A DNA stretch of 64,000 nucleotides from CBDDKW01 sp965230425 (lineage in GTDB: Bacteria; Pseudomonadota; Gammaproteobacteria; UBA1113). Position 1 is the first letter of the stretch. Each line of letters starts with the position of its first letter. Positions 43,016-52,602 of this stretch are shown here, piece by piece. A program made the translations under genes and the position numbers. The stretch is taken from contig CBDDKW010000003.1 of the NCBI GenBank assembly GCA_965230425.1, forward strand, positions 186,001 through 250,000, in the 5' to 3' direction. The notes beneath the pieces were generated by a model. That model had not been told where the DNA came from, made no database searches, and saw only the letters and a program-made list of their open reading frames with translations.

Positions 43016-43978
43016 ATGGAAAAAATGACAAAAACTATCTCATTATCCGGCACATTGCCTGAAACAGCCGCAGGGCAGCGCTTGGATCAAGCCCTGAGTG
43101 AGCTATTTGCCGATTATTCCCGTAGTCGGCTTAGCGACTGGATTAAACAAAAATTGGTCACTGTGGATGGCAAGCACCTAAAACCCAAGGATAAAGTCCA
43201 AGGCGGTGAACAGATTGAAATCAATGCTGAACTAGTTGAGGAGCATCAATGGCAAGCCGAAGATCTCCCCTTAGAGGTCATCTATGAAGATGAATACATC
43301 TTAGTCATTAATAAACCCAGCGGTTGTGTGGTGCATCCAGCAGCAGGGAATTGGGAAGGCACCTTAGTCAATGCCCTACTCCACCATGCCCCTGAATTAT
43401 CTTTGCTCCCACGCGCGGGTATCGTCCACCGTATTGATAAAGATACCACCGGTTTGCTGGTGGTCGCGCGTAATCCTATTGCCCATAACAGTTTGGTACA
43501 ACAGCTACAAGAACGCACCATGCACAGAGAATATGAAACCGTGGTCTACGGGACATTTACCTCGGGTGGCCATGTGGATGCCCCCATTGGCCGTCATCCA
43601 CAACAGCGTAAAAAAATGGCTGTAGTTGATACGGGTAAACCGGCGGTAACGCATTATCGCCTGTTAGAAAAATTCCGTGACTTTACCCACTTACAAGTTA
43701 AATTAGAAACTGGCCGTACTCATCAAATTCGCGTGCATATGGCGCACTTACACCATCCAGTGGTAGGTGATCCTTTGTATCTTGGTCGGCCTCGGCCACC
43801 CAAACAAGCCAGTGAAGCATTACTTGAAGCCTTACAGACCTTTCGCCGGCAAGCTTTACACGCCAAAGTATTACGTTTGCTACATCCAGAAGATCAAAGA
43901 AAGTGTGAATGGCAATGTGACTTACCCGAAGATATGCAACAACTGTTAGAGGTATTACGCCATGATAATTCAACCTGA
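43016..43978 (+). CDS. rluD: 23S rRNA pseudouridine synthase RluD
   Basis: Converts U1911, U1915 and U1917 of 23S rRNA helix 69 to pseudouridine. The product (about 320 aa) has an S4 domain at the N-terminus (GQRLDQALSELFADYSRSRL), then the catalytic HRIDKDTTGLLV with the essential Asp, and KPAVTHYRLLEKF and RTHQIRVHMAH. The open frame reaches a GTG at 42971, but that start overlaps a TATAAT-like box. The ATG at 43016 or 43025 is preferred, matching the family N-terminus. Confidence 0.93.
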   Translation: MEKMTKTISLSGTLPETAAGQRLDQALSELFADYSRSRLSDWIKQKLVTVDGKHLKPKDKVQGGEQIEINAELVEEHQWQAEDLPLEVIYEDEYILVINKPSGCVVHPAAGNWEGTLVNALLHHAPELSLLPRAGIVHRIDKDTTGLLVVARNPIAHNSLVQQLQERTMHREYETVVYGTFTSGGHVDAPIGRHPQQRKKMAVVDTGKPAVTHYRLLEKFRDFTHLQVKLETGRTHQIRVHMAHLHHPVVGDPLYLGRPRPPKQASEALLEALQTFRRQALHAKVLRLLHPEDQRKCEWQCDLPEDMQQLLEVLRHDNST

Positions 43979-44699
43979 ATGGCCGGCTGCACCTCATGTA
44001 CGTTGCTTGACGACCACACGTAAAATTCCAGGCAATAGTCAAGGCGTTTATGCAGATTTTAATCTTGCTTTACATGTGGATGATAACCCAGAGACTGTCG
44101 CAAGCAACCGCACTTACTTAGAAAAATATTACCATCTACCCGCATCACCGCATTGGTTAGCACAAGTGCATGGCACCACTGTACTTAACTTAGATGAACC
44201 CTACACAAATAACCAAGCAGATGCGGCATTCACCACTCAGGCAAATACTGTCTGTAGCATCATGACCGCGGATTGTTTACCCATTCTTTTAGTGGATCAG
44301 CAAGGCAGTAAAATCGCTGCCATTCATGCGGGCTGGCGTAGTTTAGCGGCAGGAATTATTGAAAATACCGTGGCTCAGCTCAATATCCCTGGCGAGCAAT
44401 TAATTGCTTGGCTTGGTCCAGGCATCAGTGCGGAACATTATGAAGTCGGTGATGACGTACGTGACGCGTTTATAGCGAATGATCCCAGCGCGGCACAAGC
44501 CTTTAGCGCCAATCATCGACAACGTTGGCTCGCAGATATGTACATGCTCGCACGTCAACGTTTACAACAATTAGCTATTCAGGCTATTTACGGTGGCAAC
44601 TACTGTACCTACCAACAAGCAGACTTATTTTACTCTTACCGCCGCGATGGTATCACTGGACGCATGGCTACCTTGATTTGGTTAGATAAAGCATATTAA
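43962..44699 (+). CDS. pgeF: Purine nucleoside phosphorylase PgeF/YfiH (laccase domain)
   Basis: Multi-copper oxidase-fold protein that acts as a purine nucleoside phosphorylase and in E. coli was linked to peptidoglycan editing. The 245-aa protein has the conserved metal ligands in AQVHGTTV (His), TADCLPILL (Cys) and AAIHAGWRSLAAGI (His). It overlaps the rluD end by 17 nt, the usual bamD<>rluD-pgeF arrangement. Confidence 0.92.
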   Translation: MIIQPEWPAAPHVRCLTTTRKIPGNSQGVYADFNLALHVDDNPETVASNRTYLEKYYHLPASPHWLAQVHGTTVLNLDEPYTNNQADAAFTTQANTVCSIMTADCLPILLVDQQGSKIAAIHAGWRSLAAGIIENTVAQLNIPGEQLIAWLGPGISAEHYEVGDDVRDAFIANDPSAAQAFSANHRQRWLADMYMLARQRLQQLAIQAIYGGNYCTYQQADLFYSYRRDGITGRMATLIWLDKAY

Positions 44700-44869
44700 T
44701 GCAAACTCACTTTACACCAGCGGCTCATTAACCCCCATTGTGTTTACAGCATAAATCCGTTAAGCTTGCGCGAGATTAGAACAATACTTGATTTGTTTAA
44801 AATTTTATCAACCTGCTATTGGAACAATAATAAACTCGACTAACCACCTCAACATCGGAGCCATGTATT

Positions 44870-46240
44870 ATGAAATCTTTCCTTAAAGTTGCCATCACTG
44901 CCGCAGCACTGTGTGTTGCCCCTATTGCTTCGGCTGAATTACCTACTCAGGTAAATGGTCAATCCATGCCAAGTTTGGCTCCTATGCTACAGCATACTAT
45001 GCCTGCCGTGGTTAATATTACCGGCAAGGGCAAAATTACCCAGCAGCGGGATCCCTTCTCAGAACCTGCTGATACCCGCGGCCATGAGCAAGAAGATGTA
45101 GATGGCGCTGATGGTAAAAGTATTACTACTATTGGTTCCGGAGTGATTGTAGATGCTAAACACGGTGTCATTCTGACCAATGCTCACTTAATCACTCAAG
45201 CAGATACTATCACTGTCACTTTAAATGATGGTCGCCACTTTAAAGCAAAATTACTCGGTGCTGATGTGGCTTCCGATATTGCTGTTTTACAAATTAAAGC
45301 GTCGCATTTACATGCGCTGAAAATGGCGGATTCCAATAAACTCAATGTGGGTGATTTCGTTGTAGCTATCGGTAGCCCCTTTGGTTTGAATCAAACGGTT
45401 ACCTCTGGTGTAGTCAGTGCTTTAGAGCGTAATGACTTAGGTATCGAAGGATATGAGAACTTTATTCAAACTGATGCTTCCATTAACCCTGGCAACTCCG
45501 GTGGTGCGCTTGTAAACCTTAAGGGTGAACTCATTGGTATTAACACAGCAATTCTTGCTCCTAACGGTGGTAATGTAGGTATTGGCTTTGCTATTCCATC
45601 TAATATGGCAAACAATGTGATGATGCAATTAATTAAATACGGCGAATTGAGTCGCGGTATCGCCGGCATCATGATCCAGACTTTAACGCCTGAATTAGCG
45701 AAGGCCTTCCACGATCCTAAAACCAAAGGTGCCATTGTTACTCAAGTGAGTCCTCATTCCCCAGCCGCTCAAGCAGGCTTAAAAATTGGTGATGTGATTG
45801 AACAAGTCAATGGTAAAGCTATTAAAACCGCAGGGCAAGTACGCAATACCATCGGTTTAATGCGTGCTGGCTCAGCTATCAATGTACAATTTGTACGAAA
45901 TGGTAAGGCCATGCAAGCATCATTTAAAACTGAAAACCCTAAAGCCTTCAAAGAAAAAAATGAAGCGGATAATCCTTATCTCTACGGCATGGCATTGAAA
46001 AATTTTGATGCGCAAATGCCGAATATTGGTCAACTCGCAGGTGTGCAAGTATTACATATCACGGAAAGCAGCTTAGCCTGGCAAGCCGGTTTACGCCCAG
46101 GTGATATCATTACTTCAGCAAACCACCAACCCGTACACAATATGCAAGAGTTACAAAACATTGCAGCTAAGAGCAAACACCAATTATTGGTGAATATTTT
46201 CCGCGATAGTGGCGCTATGTTTGTGTTATTGAAAGGTTAA
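44870..46240 (+). CDS. Periplasmic serine protease of the DegP/DegQ (HtrA) family
   Basis: Envelope quality-control protease/chaperone. The 456-aa protein has a cleavable signal (VAITAAALCVAPIASA), the triad His in LTNAHLI, Asp in ASDIAVLQI and Ser in NPGNSGGAL, followed by two PDZ domains (GIAGIMIQTL onward; GVQVLHITESSLAW onward). The length suits DegQ/DegP; which of the two cannot be told from sequence alone. GGAG lies upstream of the ATG. Loci of this type are often under sigma E, which is also encoded here. Confidence 0.93.
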   Translation: MKSFLKVAITAAALCVAPIASAELPTQVNGQSMPSLAPMLQHTMPAVVNITGKGKITQQRDPFSEPADTRGHEQEDVDGADGKSITTIGSGVIVDAKHGVILTNAHLITQADTITVTLNDGRHFKAKLLGADVASDIAVLQIKASHLHALKMADSNKLNVGDFVVAIGSPFGLNQTVTSGVVSALERNDLGIEGYENFIQTDASINPGNSGGALVNLKGELIGINTAILAPNGGNVGIGFAIPSNMANNVMMQLIKYGELSRGIAGIMIQTLTPELAKAFHDPKTKGAIVTQVSPHSPAAQAGLKIGDVIEQVNGKAIKTAGQVRNTIGLMRAGSAINVQFVRNGKAMQASFKTENPKAFKEKNEADNPYLYGMALKNFDAQMPNIGQLAGVQVLHITESSLAWQAGLRPGDIITSANHQPVHNMQELQNIAAKSKHQLLVNIFRDSGAMFVLLKG

Positions 46241-46294
46241 TCAGACTTCAGCATTTGGCAGCAATGTAATTTTAGTATGTTGCTGCCAAGTCAC

Positions 46295-47047
46295 CTAAAC
46301 GGGATTATCGATATCAATAAACTGCTGTTCAAAGCCAAAATGCTGGGTTAAGTGCTCGCCTAAGGCTTTTATACCGTAACGTTCTGTGGCGTGGTGACCA
46401 GCCGCGAAATAATGTATCTGTAATTCTTGGGCAATATGGAAAGTACGTTCTGACACTTCACCACTGATGAAAGCATCCACACCCAGCTCAGCAGCATCAG
46501 TAATATAATCCTGTGCGCCTCCTGTACACCAAGCTACACGCTGAATGGGTTTCTCTGTTCCGGCAATATGTAAAGGCTTACGTTGTAACTGTTGCTCAAT
46601 ATGGTTAGCAAAATCATTTGCTGCTTGCGCTGAGTTTAGTTCACCCTGAAAGAGTAACTCATTATCCACCGCTGCAGTGGGATTAATGATATTCAATTGT
46701 TTAGCAAGTTGAATATTGTTGCCTAACTCTAAATGGGCATCTAAGGGTAAGTGATAGGCAATTAAATTAATATCATGAGTTAATAAGGTTTTTAAACGCT
46801 GTTGCTTCATCCCGATAATCTCAGCAGCTTCACCTTTCCAAAAATACCCATGATGAACGAGAATGGCATCAGCTTGCTGCGCAACCGCAGCATCTAATAA
46901 AGCCTGACTAGCAGTGACGCCGGTAACGATTTTTTTTATATTGTCTTTGCCTTGCACTTGCAAACCATTGGGACAATAGTCTTTGAAGTTATGAGGTTGT
47001 AATTGTTGGTTGAGGTAGGTTAGTAGGTCTTTTAATGATGTAGACAC
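46295..47047 (-). CDS. Nif3-like dinuclear metal-centre protein (YbgI family)
   Basis: A 250-aa hexameric Nif3/YbgI family protein, thought to be GTP cyclohydrolase I type 2-like, with uncertain role. Metal-binding motifs are YCPNGLQVQG, LVHHGYFWKG (paired His), AYHLPLDAH and the C-terminal GHHATERYG. Length is standard (E. coli YbgI 247 aa). Confidence 0.9.
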   Translation of the reverse strand: MSTSLKDLLTYLNQQLQPHNFKDYCPNGLQVQGKDNIKKIVTGVTASQALLDAAVAQQADAILVHHGYFWKGEAAEIIGMKQQRLKTLLTHDINLIAYHLPLDAHLELGNNIQLAKQLNIINPTAAVDNELLFQGELNSAQAANDFANHIEQQLQRKPLHIAGTEKPIQRVAWCTGGAQDYITDAAELGVDAFISGEVSERTFHIAQELQIHYFAAGHHATERYGIKALGEHLTQHFGFEQQFIDIDNPV

Positions 47048-47103
47048 GGTTGTTCTCCTGGTGGGTTCATTGACAACAATCTGATGTATTCAAAGTAAAT
47101 CGC

Positions 47104-47218
47104 TGTCATTTCGAGCACAGCGAGAAATCTCCTGATGAGTTGACTAACATGAACAATAGGCTATTTCTTAGTAATCAAATCATCAGGAGATCCCTCGCGC
47201 TTTGCGCTCGGGATGACA
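47104..47218. repeat. Dispersed inverted repeat upstream of the murA stop
   Basis: TGTCATTTCGAGC...ATCTCCTGATGA (47104-47138) and TCATCAGGAGATC...GGGATGACA (47180-47218) are imperfect inverted arms around a 41-nt spacer. GTCAT..CGAG and GGGATGAC ends recall small dispersed repeats found in many bacteria. The overlapping hairpin 47215-47235 (GACAACAGC-TTC-GCTGTTGTC) spans the murA stop and may help end transcription. Confidence 0.7.
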
Positions 47219-47233
47219 ACAGCTTCGCTGTTG

Positions 47234-48493
47234 TCACTTATCTCGTCGGATCTTCGCACCTAACTGCGATAACTTTTCTTCAATACATTCATAACCGCGA
47301 TCAATGTGATAAATACGATCAACCACCGTTTCACCCTTAGCCACTAAACCTGCTAATACTAAACTGGCTGAAGCACGTAAATCCGTCGCCATTACCGGCG
47401 CACCGGTTAAATGCTCTACCCCCTGACAAACAGCCCGATTACCCTTTGCTTTGATTTTTGCTCCCATGCGCTTTAACTCAGGCACATGCATAAAGCGATT
47501 TTCAAAAATAGTCTCTGTGATAATACTCTCGCCTTCAGCCACGGTATTCATCGCCATAAACTGCGCTTGCATATCTGTCGGAAAATCCGGGTAAGGTGCC
47601 GTATCAATATCAATTGCCTGTGGACGTCTGCCTTGCATATCTAAAGTGATAGTATCCTCAGTCACCGTGAGCTTAGCACCCGCTTCTTTTAATTTATCAA
47701 GTACTGCTGTCATACTTGCTGGCGCTACATTTTTAATTTTAACACAACCTCGGGTACACGCTGCAGCGGTTAGATAAGTACCGGCTTCTATACGATCAGG
47801 TAAAACACTATGTGCGCCCCCCCCTAATTCGCTCACACCCTCAATACGAATGGTCTCAGTGCCTGCGCCTGAAATTTTAGCACCTAAACTATTGAGGAAA
47901 TTCGCTAAGTCTTCTACTTCGGGTTCTTTTGCTGCATTTCTAATGATGGTTTCACCCTCGGCTAAGGTAGCTGCCATCATAATATTTTCCGTACCGGTTA
48001 CCGTGACTAAATCTAAGGTCATGTCAGCACCTTGTAAACGTCCTTCACAGTGTGCTTCGATATAGCCATTAGCAACATTCACCGTTGCACCTAAGGCTTG
48101 CATACCTTTGATGTGCAAGTCAACAGGCCGCACCCCAATGGCACAACCACCAGGAAAAGACACTTTCGCTTTCCCAAATCTTGCCAGCAAAGGGCCTAAT
48201 ACTAAAATAGATGCACGCATGGTTTTAACTAATTCATAAGGCGCTTCATAACGAAATATTTTGCTGGGATCGACTTCAACATTCCAATGATCATCTAAGG
48301 TAAAGCACATGCCAATGCCACCAAGTAATTCCATGATGGTAGTTACATCGTGTAGATGTGGTACATTACTTAAATGAATGCACTCATTTGCGAGAATGGT
48401 TGCCGCGAGAATCGGTAATGCCGCATTCTTCGCCCCTGAAATTTTAACTTCGCCATTTAAAGGACCGTTACCAGTAATAATTAATCTATCCAT
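47234..48493 (-). CDS. murA: UDP-N-acetylglucosamine 1-carboxyvinyltransferase
   Basis: First committed step of peptidoglycan synthesis, and the target of fosfomycin. The 419-aa protein begins MDRLIITGNGPLNGEVKISGAKN. The catalytic cysteine is in the loop PGGCAIGVRPVDLH (Cys about 115), so the enzyme should be fosfomycin-sensitive. PDFPTDMQAQFMA is also typical. It follows ibaG as in E. coli. Confidence 0.97.
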   Translation of the reverse strand: MDRLIITGNGPLNGEVKISGAKNAALPILAATILANECIHLSNVPHLHDVTTIMELLGGIGMCFTLDDHWNVEVDPSKIFRYEAPYELVKTMRASILVLGPLLARFGKAKVSFPGGCAIGVRPVDLHIKGMQALGATVNVANGYIEAHCEGRLQGADMTLDLVTVTGTENIMMAATLAEGETIIRNAAKEPEVEDLANFLNSLGAKISGAGTETIRIEGVSELGGGAHSVLPDRIEAGTYLTAAACTRGCVKIKNVAPASMTAVLDKLKEAGAKLTVTEDTITLDMQGRRPQAIDIDTAPYPDFPTDMQAQFMAMNTVAEGESIITETIFENRFMHVPELKRMGAKIKAKGNRAVCQGVEHLTGAPVMATDLRASASLVLAGLVAKGETVVDRIYHIDRGYECIEEKLSQLGAKIRRDK

Positions 48494-48507
48494 TGTCTAT
48501 CATCCCT

Positions 48508-48765
48508 TCAAATATTGACTGGTTTTTCGGCTAAAGCAGCCCATTCATCATGGGTATATGTTTTTAAGGAAATAGCATGCAATTCACCACTGCTGATGCG
48601 CGCACCGATCACGCTATATACGGTTTGTTGGCGCTGTACACGTGATTGGCCCGTAAATAAATCACTAATCACAATGGCTTGGAAATGGTGACCATCGCCA
48701 TCAACCCAGATTTTTGCGTCAGTTATACCGGCTGTCATTGTATCTTTTAATTCTTGTATATCCAA
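48508..48765 (-). CDS. ibaG: BolA-family protein IbaG
   Basis: A small BolA-like protein (85 aa) that in E. coli is acid-inducible and binds monothiol glutaredoxin with an Fe-S cluster. The fold is clear from GDGHHFQAIVISDLF, with RVQRQQTVYSVIG and the helix HAISLKTYT. It lies between mlaB and murA, the standard spot. Confidence 0.92.
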   Translation of the reverse strand: MDIQELKDTMTAGITDAKIWVDGDGHHFQAIVISDLFTGQSRVQRQQTVYSVIGARISSGELHAISLKTYTHDEWAALAEKPVNI

Positions 48766-48783
48766 TATCGTTCTCTTCTATTA

Positions 48784-49083
48784 TTAAGTTAAAGGTAAAA
48801 ACTTATCGATGCCGGTTACCTGTGCAATTGACATCATTTGTTCTGGCATGTTGGCATAGGCAACGACACGATTATATTTATTTGCCAAGCGGATCCAATC
48901 AGCCAATAGAGCTAATCCTGCACTATCACTGTAGCTAACGCCTGCCAAATTGACGATTAAATCCCGGCCTTCTTGCAATAATTGCTTACCCCGTTGGTGA
49001 ACCTCAGGCACACTATTAAAATCCAAAACGCCAGTAAGGTTAATCTGATTGCCGTTGCTAATGTCTAAACTTGCCATAGTCAT
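48784..49083 (-). CDS. mlaB: MlaB, STAS-domain component of the Mla transporter
   Basis: Cytoplasmic STAS-domain protein that binds MlaF in the MlaFEDB phospholipid transporter. The 99-aa protein has the STAS core (INLTGVLDFNSVPEV and the conserved Ser in SYSDSAGLALLADW). It starts within 1 nt of the mlaC stop, as expected for an operon. Confidence 0.88.
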   Translation of the reverse strand: MTMASLDISNGNQINLTGVLDFNSVPEVHQRGKQLLQEGRDLIVNLAGVSYSDSAGLALLADWIRLANKYNRVVAYANMPEQMMSIAQVTGIDKFLPLT

Positions 49084-49685
49084 TAGCGACTCGCATTATG
49101 TTTTTTCATGGCAGCCAGTAAACCTGTCATACCACCTTGAGACATTTCATTGGCAAATTGCGAACGGAAACTACGCACCATGCTCACACCATCAACGGTA
49201 ATATCATAGACTTTCCACTGCCCTTTACGTAGCACTAAGCGGTAACTTACCGGGATTGAAGGACCACCCTGCTGTAAAATCAAGCTATTCACTTGGACTC
49301 GTTGTTTATTACCTACGCCACCACGTATAGGTAAGAATTTTACTTTCTCATTAGTATAAGCCGCAAAAGCAGAGGCATATGTGCGGATCATTAAAGTAGT
49401 AAACTGATTCATAAAATCACGTCGTTGCGCTGGTGTTGCTTGTGTCCACACATTACGTCCTAAGGCTAAGCGTGACATCGTGGGAATATCTGCATGAGGC
49501 AATAAGATATTCCGTGCTAATGTTTCCGCATAGGCCGGATTACTTTTCAAACGTGATCGATTTTTTTGTAATGCTGCAATCATCTCATCTGACGTGCTTT
49601 GTAGCATTGATACAGGCGATGACGCAGCAACAGCAATCCCACAAAAACAGGCCAATAGTAATATCCATAGTTTTACTTTTTTCAT
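49083..49685 (-). CDS. mlaC: Periplasmic phospholipid-binding protein MlaC
   Basis: Shuttles phospholipids across the periplasm between MlaA and MlaFEDB. The 200-aa product has a signal peptide (LWILLLACFCGIAVAASS) and the MlaC fold (YAETLARNILLPHADIPTM; RRDFMNQFTTLMIRTYAS; WKVYDITVDGVSMVRSFRSQF). The neighbours on both sides are Mla genes. Confidence 0.94.
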   Translation of the reverse strand: MKKVKLWILLLACFCGIAVAASSPVSMLQSTSDEMIAALQKNRSRLKSNPAYAETLARNILLPHADIPTMSRLALGRNVWTQATPAQRRDFMNQFTTLMIRTYASAFAAYTNEKVKFLPIRGGVGNKQRVQVNSLILQQGGPSIPVSYRLVLRKGQWKVYDITVDGVSMVRSFRSQFANEMSQGGMTGLLAAMKKHNASR

Positions 49686-49691
49686 GTGAAC

Positions 49692-50192
49692 TTATCCCTC
49701 TTTCTTCTCTTGCGTATCCTCTTGCTTATCTTTATTAATACTGAAAAGCAATTGGCCAATCATATCCTCTAACATAATGGCAGAATGAGTTTCTTCAATT
49801 TGCCCACCATCAGCTAACACCTGGGTCTCAAACCCTGGCGTCAATGAAATATAGTTAGAACCTAATAATCCAGCAGTGACAATACTCGCTTCAGAATCCA
49901 CTGGTATATTATTTTCATCTGCATCTAAACGCATGCTTACTACTGCCTTAAAGGTCTTTTTGTCTAAATCAATGGAAGTCACTTGACCAATACGTACACC
50001 CGCCACGGTGACCGGTGCACGTGGTTTTAAATCACCAATATTGTCAAAATCAGCGGTCACCGAATAGGTATTACTGGCTGTATAAGTAGTTAAACCACTG
50101 ACACGAAATGCTAAAACCAACAGCGCTATAATACCAGCCAACATAAATAAACCCACTAAAGTCTCTATCGAGCGTTTTGCCACTGTTACCAT
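49692..50192 (-). CDS. mlaD: MlaD, MCE-domain protein of the Mla transporter
   Basis: Inner-membrane-anchored MCE ring subunit that binds phospholipids. The open frame reaches 50336, but the start is the ATG at 50192 (MVTVAKRSIETLVGLFML), which gives 166 aa, one TM and the MCE domain (YSVTADFDNIGDLKPRAPV, then AGVRIGQVTSI). It overlaps the mlaE stop by 7 nt. The C-terminus carries a charged tail (NKDKQEDTQEKKEG). Confidence 0.94.
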   Translation of the reverse strand: MVTVAKRSIETLVGLFMLAGIIALLVLAFRVSGLTTYTASNTYSVTADFDNIGDLKPRAPVTVAGVRIGQVTSIDLDKKTFKAVVSMRLDADENNIPVDSEASIVTAGLLGSNYISLTPGFETQVLADGGQIEETHSAIMLEDMIGQLLFSINKDKQEDTQEKKEG

Positions 50193-50968
50193 CCTCCCAT
50201 CATAACCGCTGTTAATACAAAATCTAATCCTAATACCGCTAGTGATGAATAAACAACGGTACGCGTGGTTGCACGACTGATCCCTTCTGCTGTCGGTATA
50301 CTGGCAAAGCCTTGATAAACCGCCAACCAGGTACACACTAAACCAAAGACAACACTTTTAATCAGGCCATTGATCACATCAATACGAAAATCAACAGACG
50401 CTTGCATATTACTCCAAAAGGCACCGTTATCCACACCTAACCATTGCACGCCTACTAAATAGCCGCCATAGATAGCAACGGCACAAAAGATGGTTGCTAG
50501 TAAAGGCATGGAAATAAAACCTGCCCATAGGCGTGGCGACATCACGCGCCATAGCGGATCAACGCCCATCATTTCCATGCTGGACAACTGTTCAGTGGTT
50601 TTCATTAAACCGATTTCTGCCGTCAGTGCGGAACCAGCACGACCAGCAAATAATAAGGCAGTAACAACGGGACCTAATTCTCGCACGACACTTAATGCCA
50701 CAAGCTGACCTAATTCTTCTGCGGCACTGAATTTATTTAAAATATTAAAACCCTGCAAAGCCACTACCATACCAATAAACATGGCAGAGACTAAAATAAT
50801 CGGTAGAGATAATACGCCTACGGCAAATAATTCATCGAGTAATAAGGGGAAACTTTTAATAAGCCGTGGTCTGCGCACCAAGCTATTAATAATAAAAATG
50901 CCAGCATCACCTAATTGGCCACTGAGCGCTAGACCGAATCGTCCTAATCCACGTACTTTTGCCATCAT
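50186..50968 (-). CDS. mlaE: MlaE, permease of the Mla transporter
   Basis: Integral membrane permease of the MlaFEDB ABC system. The 260-aa protein has the MlaE (DUF140) fold with several membrane helices, ALVALQGFNIL-like VALQGFNILNKF, and the conserved stretch RELGPVVTALLFAGRAGSALTAEIGLMK (given in outline). It lies between mlaF (4-nt overlap) and mlaD. Confidence 0.95.
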   Translation of the reverse strand: MMAKVRGLGRFGLALSGQLGDAGIFIINSLVRRPRLIKSFPLLLDELFAVGVLSLPIILVSAMFIGMVVALQGFNILNKFSAAEELGQLVALSVVRELGPVVTALLFAGRAGSALTAEIGLMKTTEQLSSMEMMGVDPLWRVMSPRLWAGFISMPLLATIFCAVAIYGGYLVGVQWLGVDNGAFWSNMQASVDFRIDVINGLIKSVVFGLVCTWLAVYQGFASIPTAEGISRATTRTVVYSSLAVLGLDFVLTAVMMGGW

Positions 50969-51771
50969 TCCACCTTTTCTCCTAATATATCCGCAGCATA
51001 CTCTTTCGCAGGATAATGGAATGGCACCACGCCATCAGGTAAACCATGCATAAATTGCTTTACATGAGGATTATCATTGGTTCGCAAATATTCAGGTGTG
51101 CCTTCGCCAACTATTTGTCCCTCAGAAATCACATAAATATAATCAGCAATACCGGCAGTTTCTGGTACATCATGGGAAACCACAATACTGGTCATGCCCA
51201 AGGCGTCATTAAGGGAACGGATCAAGGTCACTAATACCCCCATGGAAATCGGATCTTGGCCAGTAAACGGCTCATCATACATAATCAATTCAGGATCTAA
51301 GGCAATAGCACGGGCTAAGGCTACACGGCGGGCCATCCCACCGGATAATTCACTGGGCATTAAATCTCTGGCACCCCGTAAGCCTACAGCATGTAATTTC
51401 ATTAAGACTAAGTCACGTAATAAGGATTCAGGTAGCTTTGTATGCTCACGCAGGGGGAAAGCCACATTATCGAAGACTGAGATATTGGTAAACAAGGCGC
51501 TGGTTTGAAATAACATACCCATTTGCCGGCGGGCTAGATACAATTCACGTCTAGAGAGCTTGTGGATGGATTGTCCATTGACTTCAATGGTGCCGGCATC
51601 AGGGCGCAGTTGGCCACCGATTAATCGTAATAAAGTAGTTTTACCTGTGCCACTGGGGCCCATGATGGCAGTAACTTTGCCACGGACAATATCTAAATTA
51701 ACATTATCAAAAATCACATGATTACCACGGCGAAAACTCATCCCCCGAATTTTCACCCATACCTCTGCCAT
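50965..51771 (-). CDS. mlaF: MlaF, ATP-binding subunit of the Mla transporter
   Basis: ABC ATPase that drives MlaFEDB-mediated phospholipid movement. The 268-aa protein has Walker A (GPSGTGKTTLLR), the signature ELSGGMARRVALARA, Walker B (LIMYDEPFTGQDP) and the switch His (SHDVPET). It is the first gene of the mlaFEDCB operon, divergent from the kdsD side. Confidence 0.96.
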   Translation of the reverse strand: MAEVWVKIRGMSFRRGNHVIFDNVNLDIVRGKVTAIMGPSGTGKTTLLRLIGGQLRPDAGTIEVNGQSIHKLSRRELYLARRQMGMLFQTSALFTNISVFDNVAFPLREHTKLPESLLRDLVLMKLHAVGLRGARDLMPSELSGGMARRVALARAIALDPELIMYDEPFTGQDPISMGVLVTLIRSLNDALGMTSIVVSHDVPETAGIADYIYVISEGQIVGEGTPEYLRTNDNPHVKQFMHGLPDGVVPFHYPAKEYAADILGEKVE

Positions 51772-51899
51772 AAAGCCAGTCCCTGCAAGAATTTTAAGTT
51801 CCCATAACAGTAAACATTAATCGAGAAAAGTCAATGACTTGGCTACACAATGCACAGAAATACAACGAATGAACAAATGATAGTTAAATTTATAAGCAA

Positions 51900-52220
51900 C
51901 TACAGTGCAGGACGCCAAACTCCCTCACGCTTAATGACATCGTACATAACATCAGGGGCCAAATCGATACCGCCGGGCCAAGTGACAGCACCGTGCTCAA
52001 CATATGCTAGTTTGAAAACTTGTATATCTCTAAGACTCGCAAACACACCTGCATTTGCATTCATGATGATTTGCTCCAACTCAACAATACCAGCCATTCC
52101 ATCAACAAACACGACGTTCAGTTTGTAGTTTTCCAGTACACTGACTGCCCGAACCCGCCATGGCACTGTGCATTTTATTTCAGGGGTGGTATCATTTTCA
52201 GTTCTTGATTTTGGTGACAT
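51900..52220 (-). CDS. DUF2442 domain protein, second copy
   Basis: A 106-aa DUF2442 protein (RAVSVLENYKLNVVFVDGMAG, and VTWPGGIDLAPDVMYDVI at the C-terminus). It has a longer N-terminus than the 15962 copy. The ATG at 52220 is preferred over the upstream TTG. It overlaps the DUF4160 gene by 46 nt. The two copies are only distantly alike, so they look like independent acquisitions and not a recent duplication. Confidence 0.8.
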   Translation of the reverse strand: MSPKSRTENDTTPEIKCTVPWRVRAVSVLENYKLNVVFVDGMAGIVELEQIIMNANAGVFASLRDIQVFKLAYVEHGAVTWPGGIDLAPDVMYDVIKREGVWRPAL

Positions 52221-52435
52221 AAATCCCAATCCTCTAGTAATTCAGCTCGATGCTCTGCTGCCCACTCGAGCACCAAAGCTAACGCTCTACGCGGCATTTT
52301 ACCGCGAATTATTTCTAAAGTCCTAATATCGATGGCAACCTCATACTCCGCATAAAGCGCATGAAAGTGAGGAGGCGAATGATCTCCCCAGAACATTTGA
52401 ATCAAAATACCATAAAACGTACTAATAGTTGGCAT
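52175..52435 (-). CDS. DUF4160 domain protein, second copy
   Basis: An 86-aa DUF4160 protein with MPTISTFYGILIQMFWGDH, SPPHFHALYAEYEVAI and LEDWDLCHQNQEL, the same landmarks as the 15695 copy. It precedes its DUF2442 partner. The pair has been inserted between mlaF and kdsD, two groups that are close neighbours in E. coli. Confidence 0.85.
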   Translation of the reverse strand: MPTISTFYGILIQMFWGDHSPPHFHALYAEYEVAIDIRTLEIIRGKMPRRALALVLEWAAEHRAELLEDWDLCHQNQELKMIPPLK

Positions 52436-52544
52436 ATAAAAATCCCTTTATGAATACAAAAACAAATCATTGAAATCATAACACTAAATTATTTATTAAG
52501 ATATAATAAAAAAATTAATAAAAACAATTAATTTCTGTAAATAT

Positions 52545-52573
52545 TTGTCCACTCTTGGTAATTCGGTTACAAT
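52545..52573 (+). promoter_or_regulatory. Likely sigma-70 promoter of kdsD
   Basis: TTGTCC (52545-52550), a 17-nt spacer and TACAAT (52568-52573) lie 30 nt before the kdsD ATG, with a GAGAAA ribosome binding site in between. This would drive the kdsDC-lptCAB-rpoN-hpf unit. Confidence 0.65.
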
Positions 52574-52602
52574 AGCGCCAATTTTTTAAAGAGAAACACG
52601 TA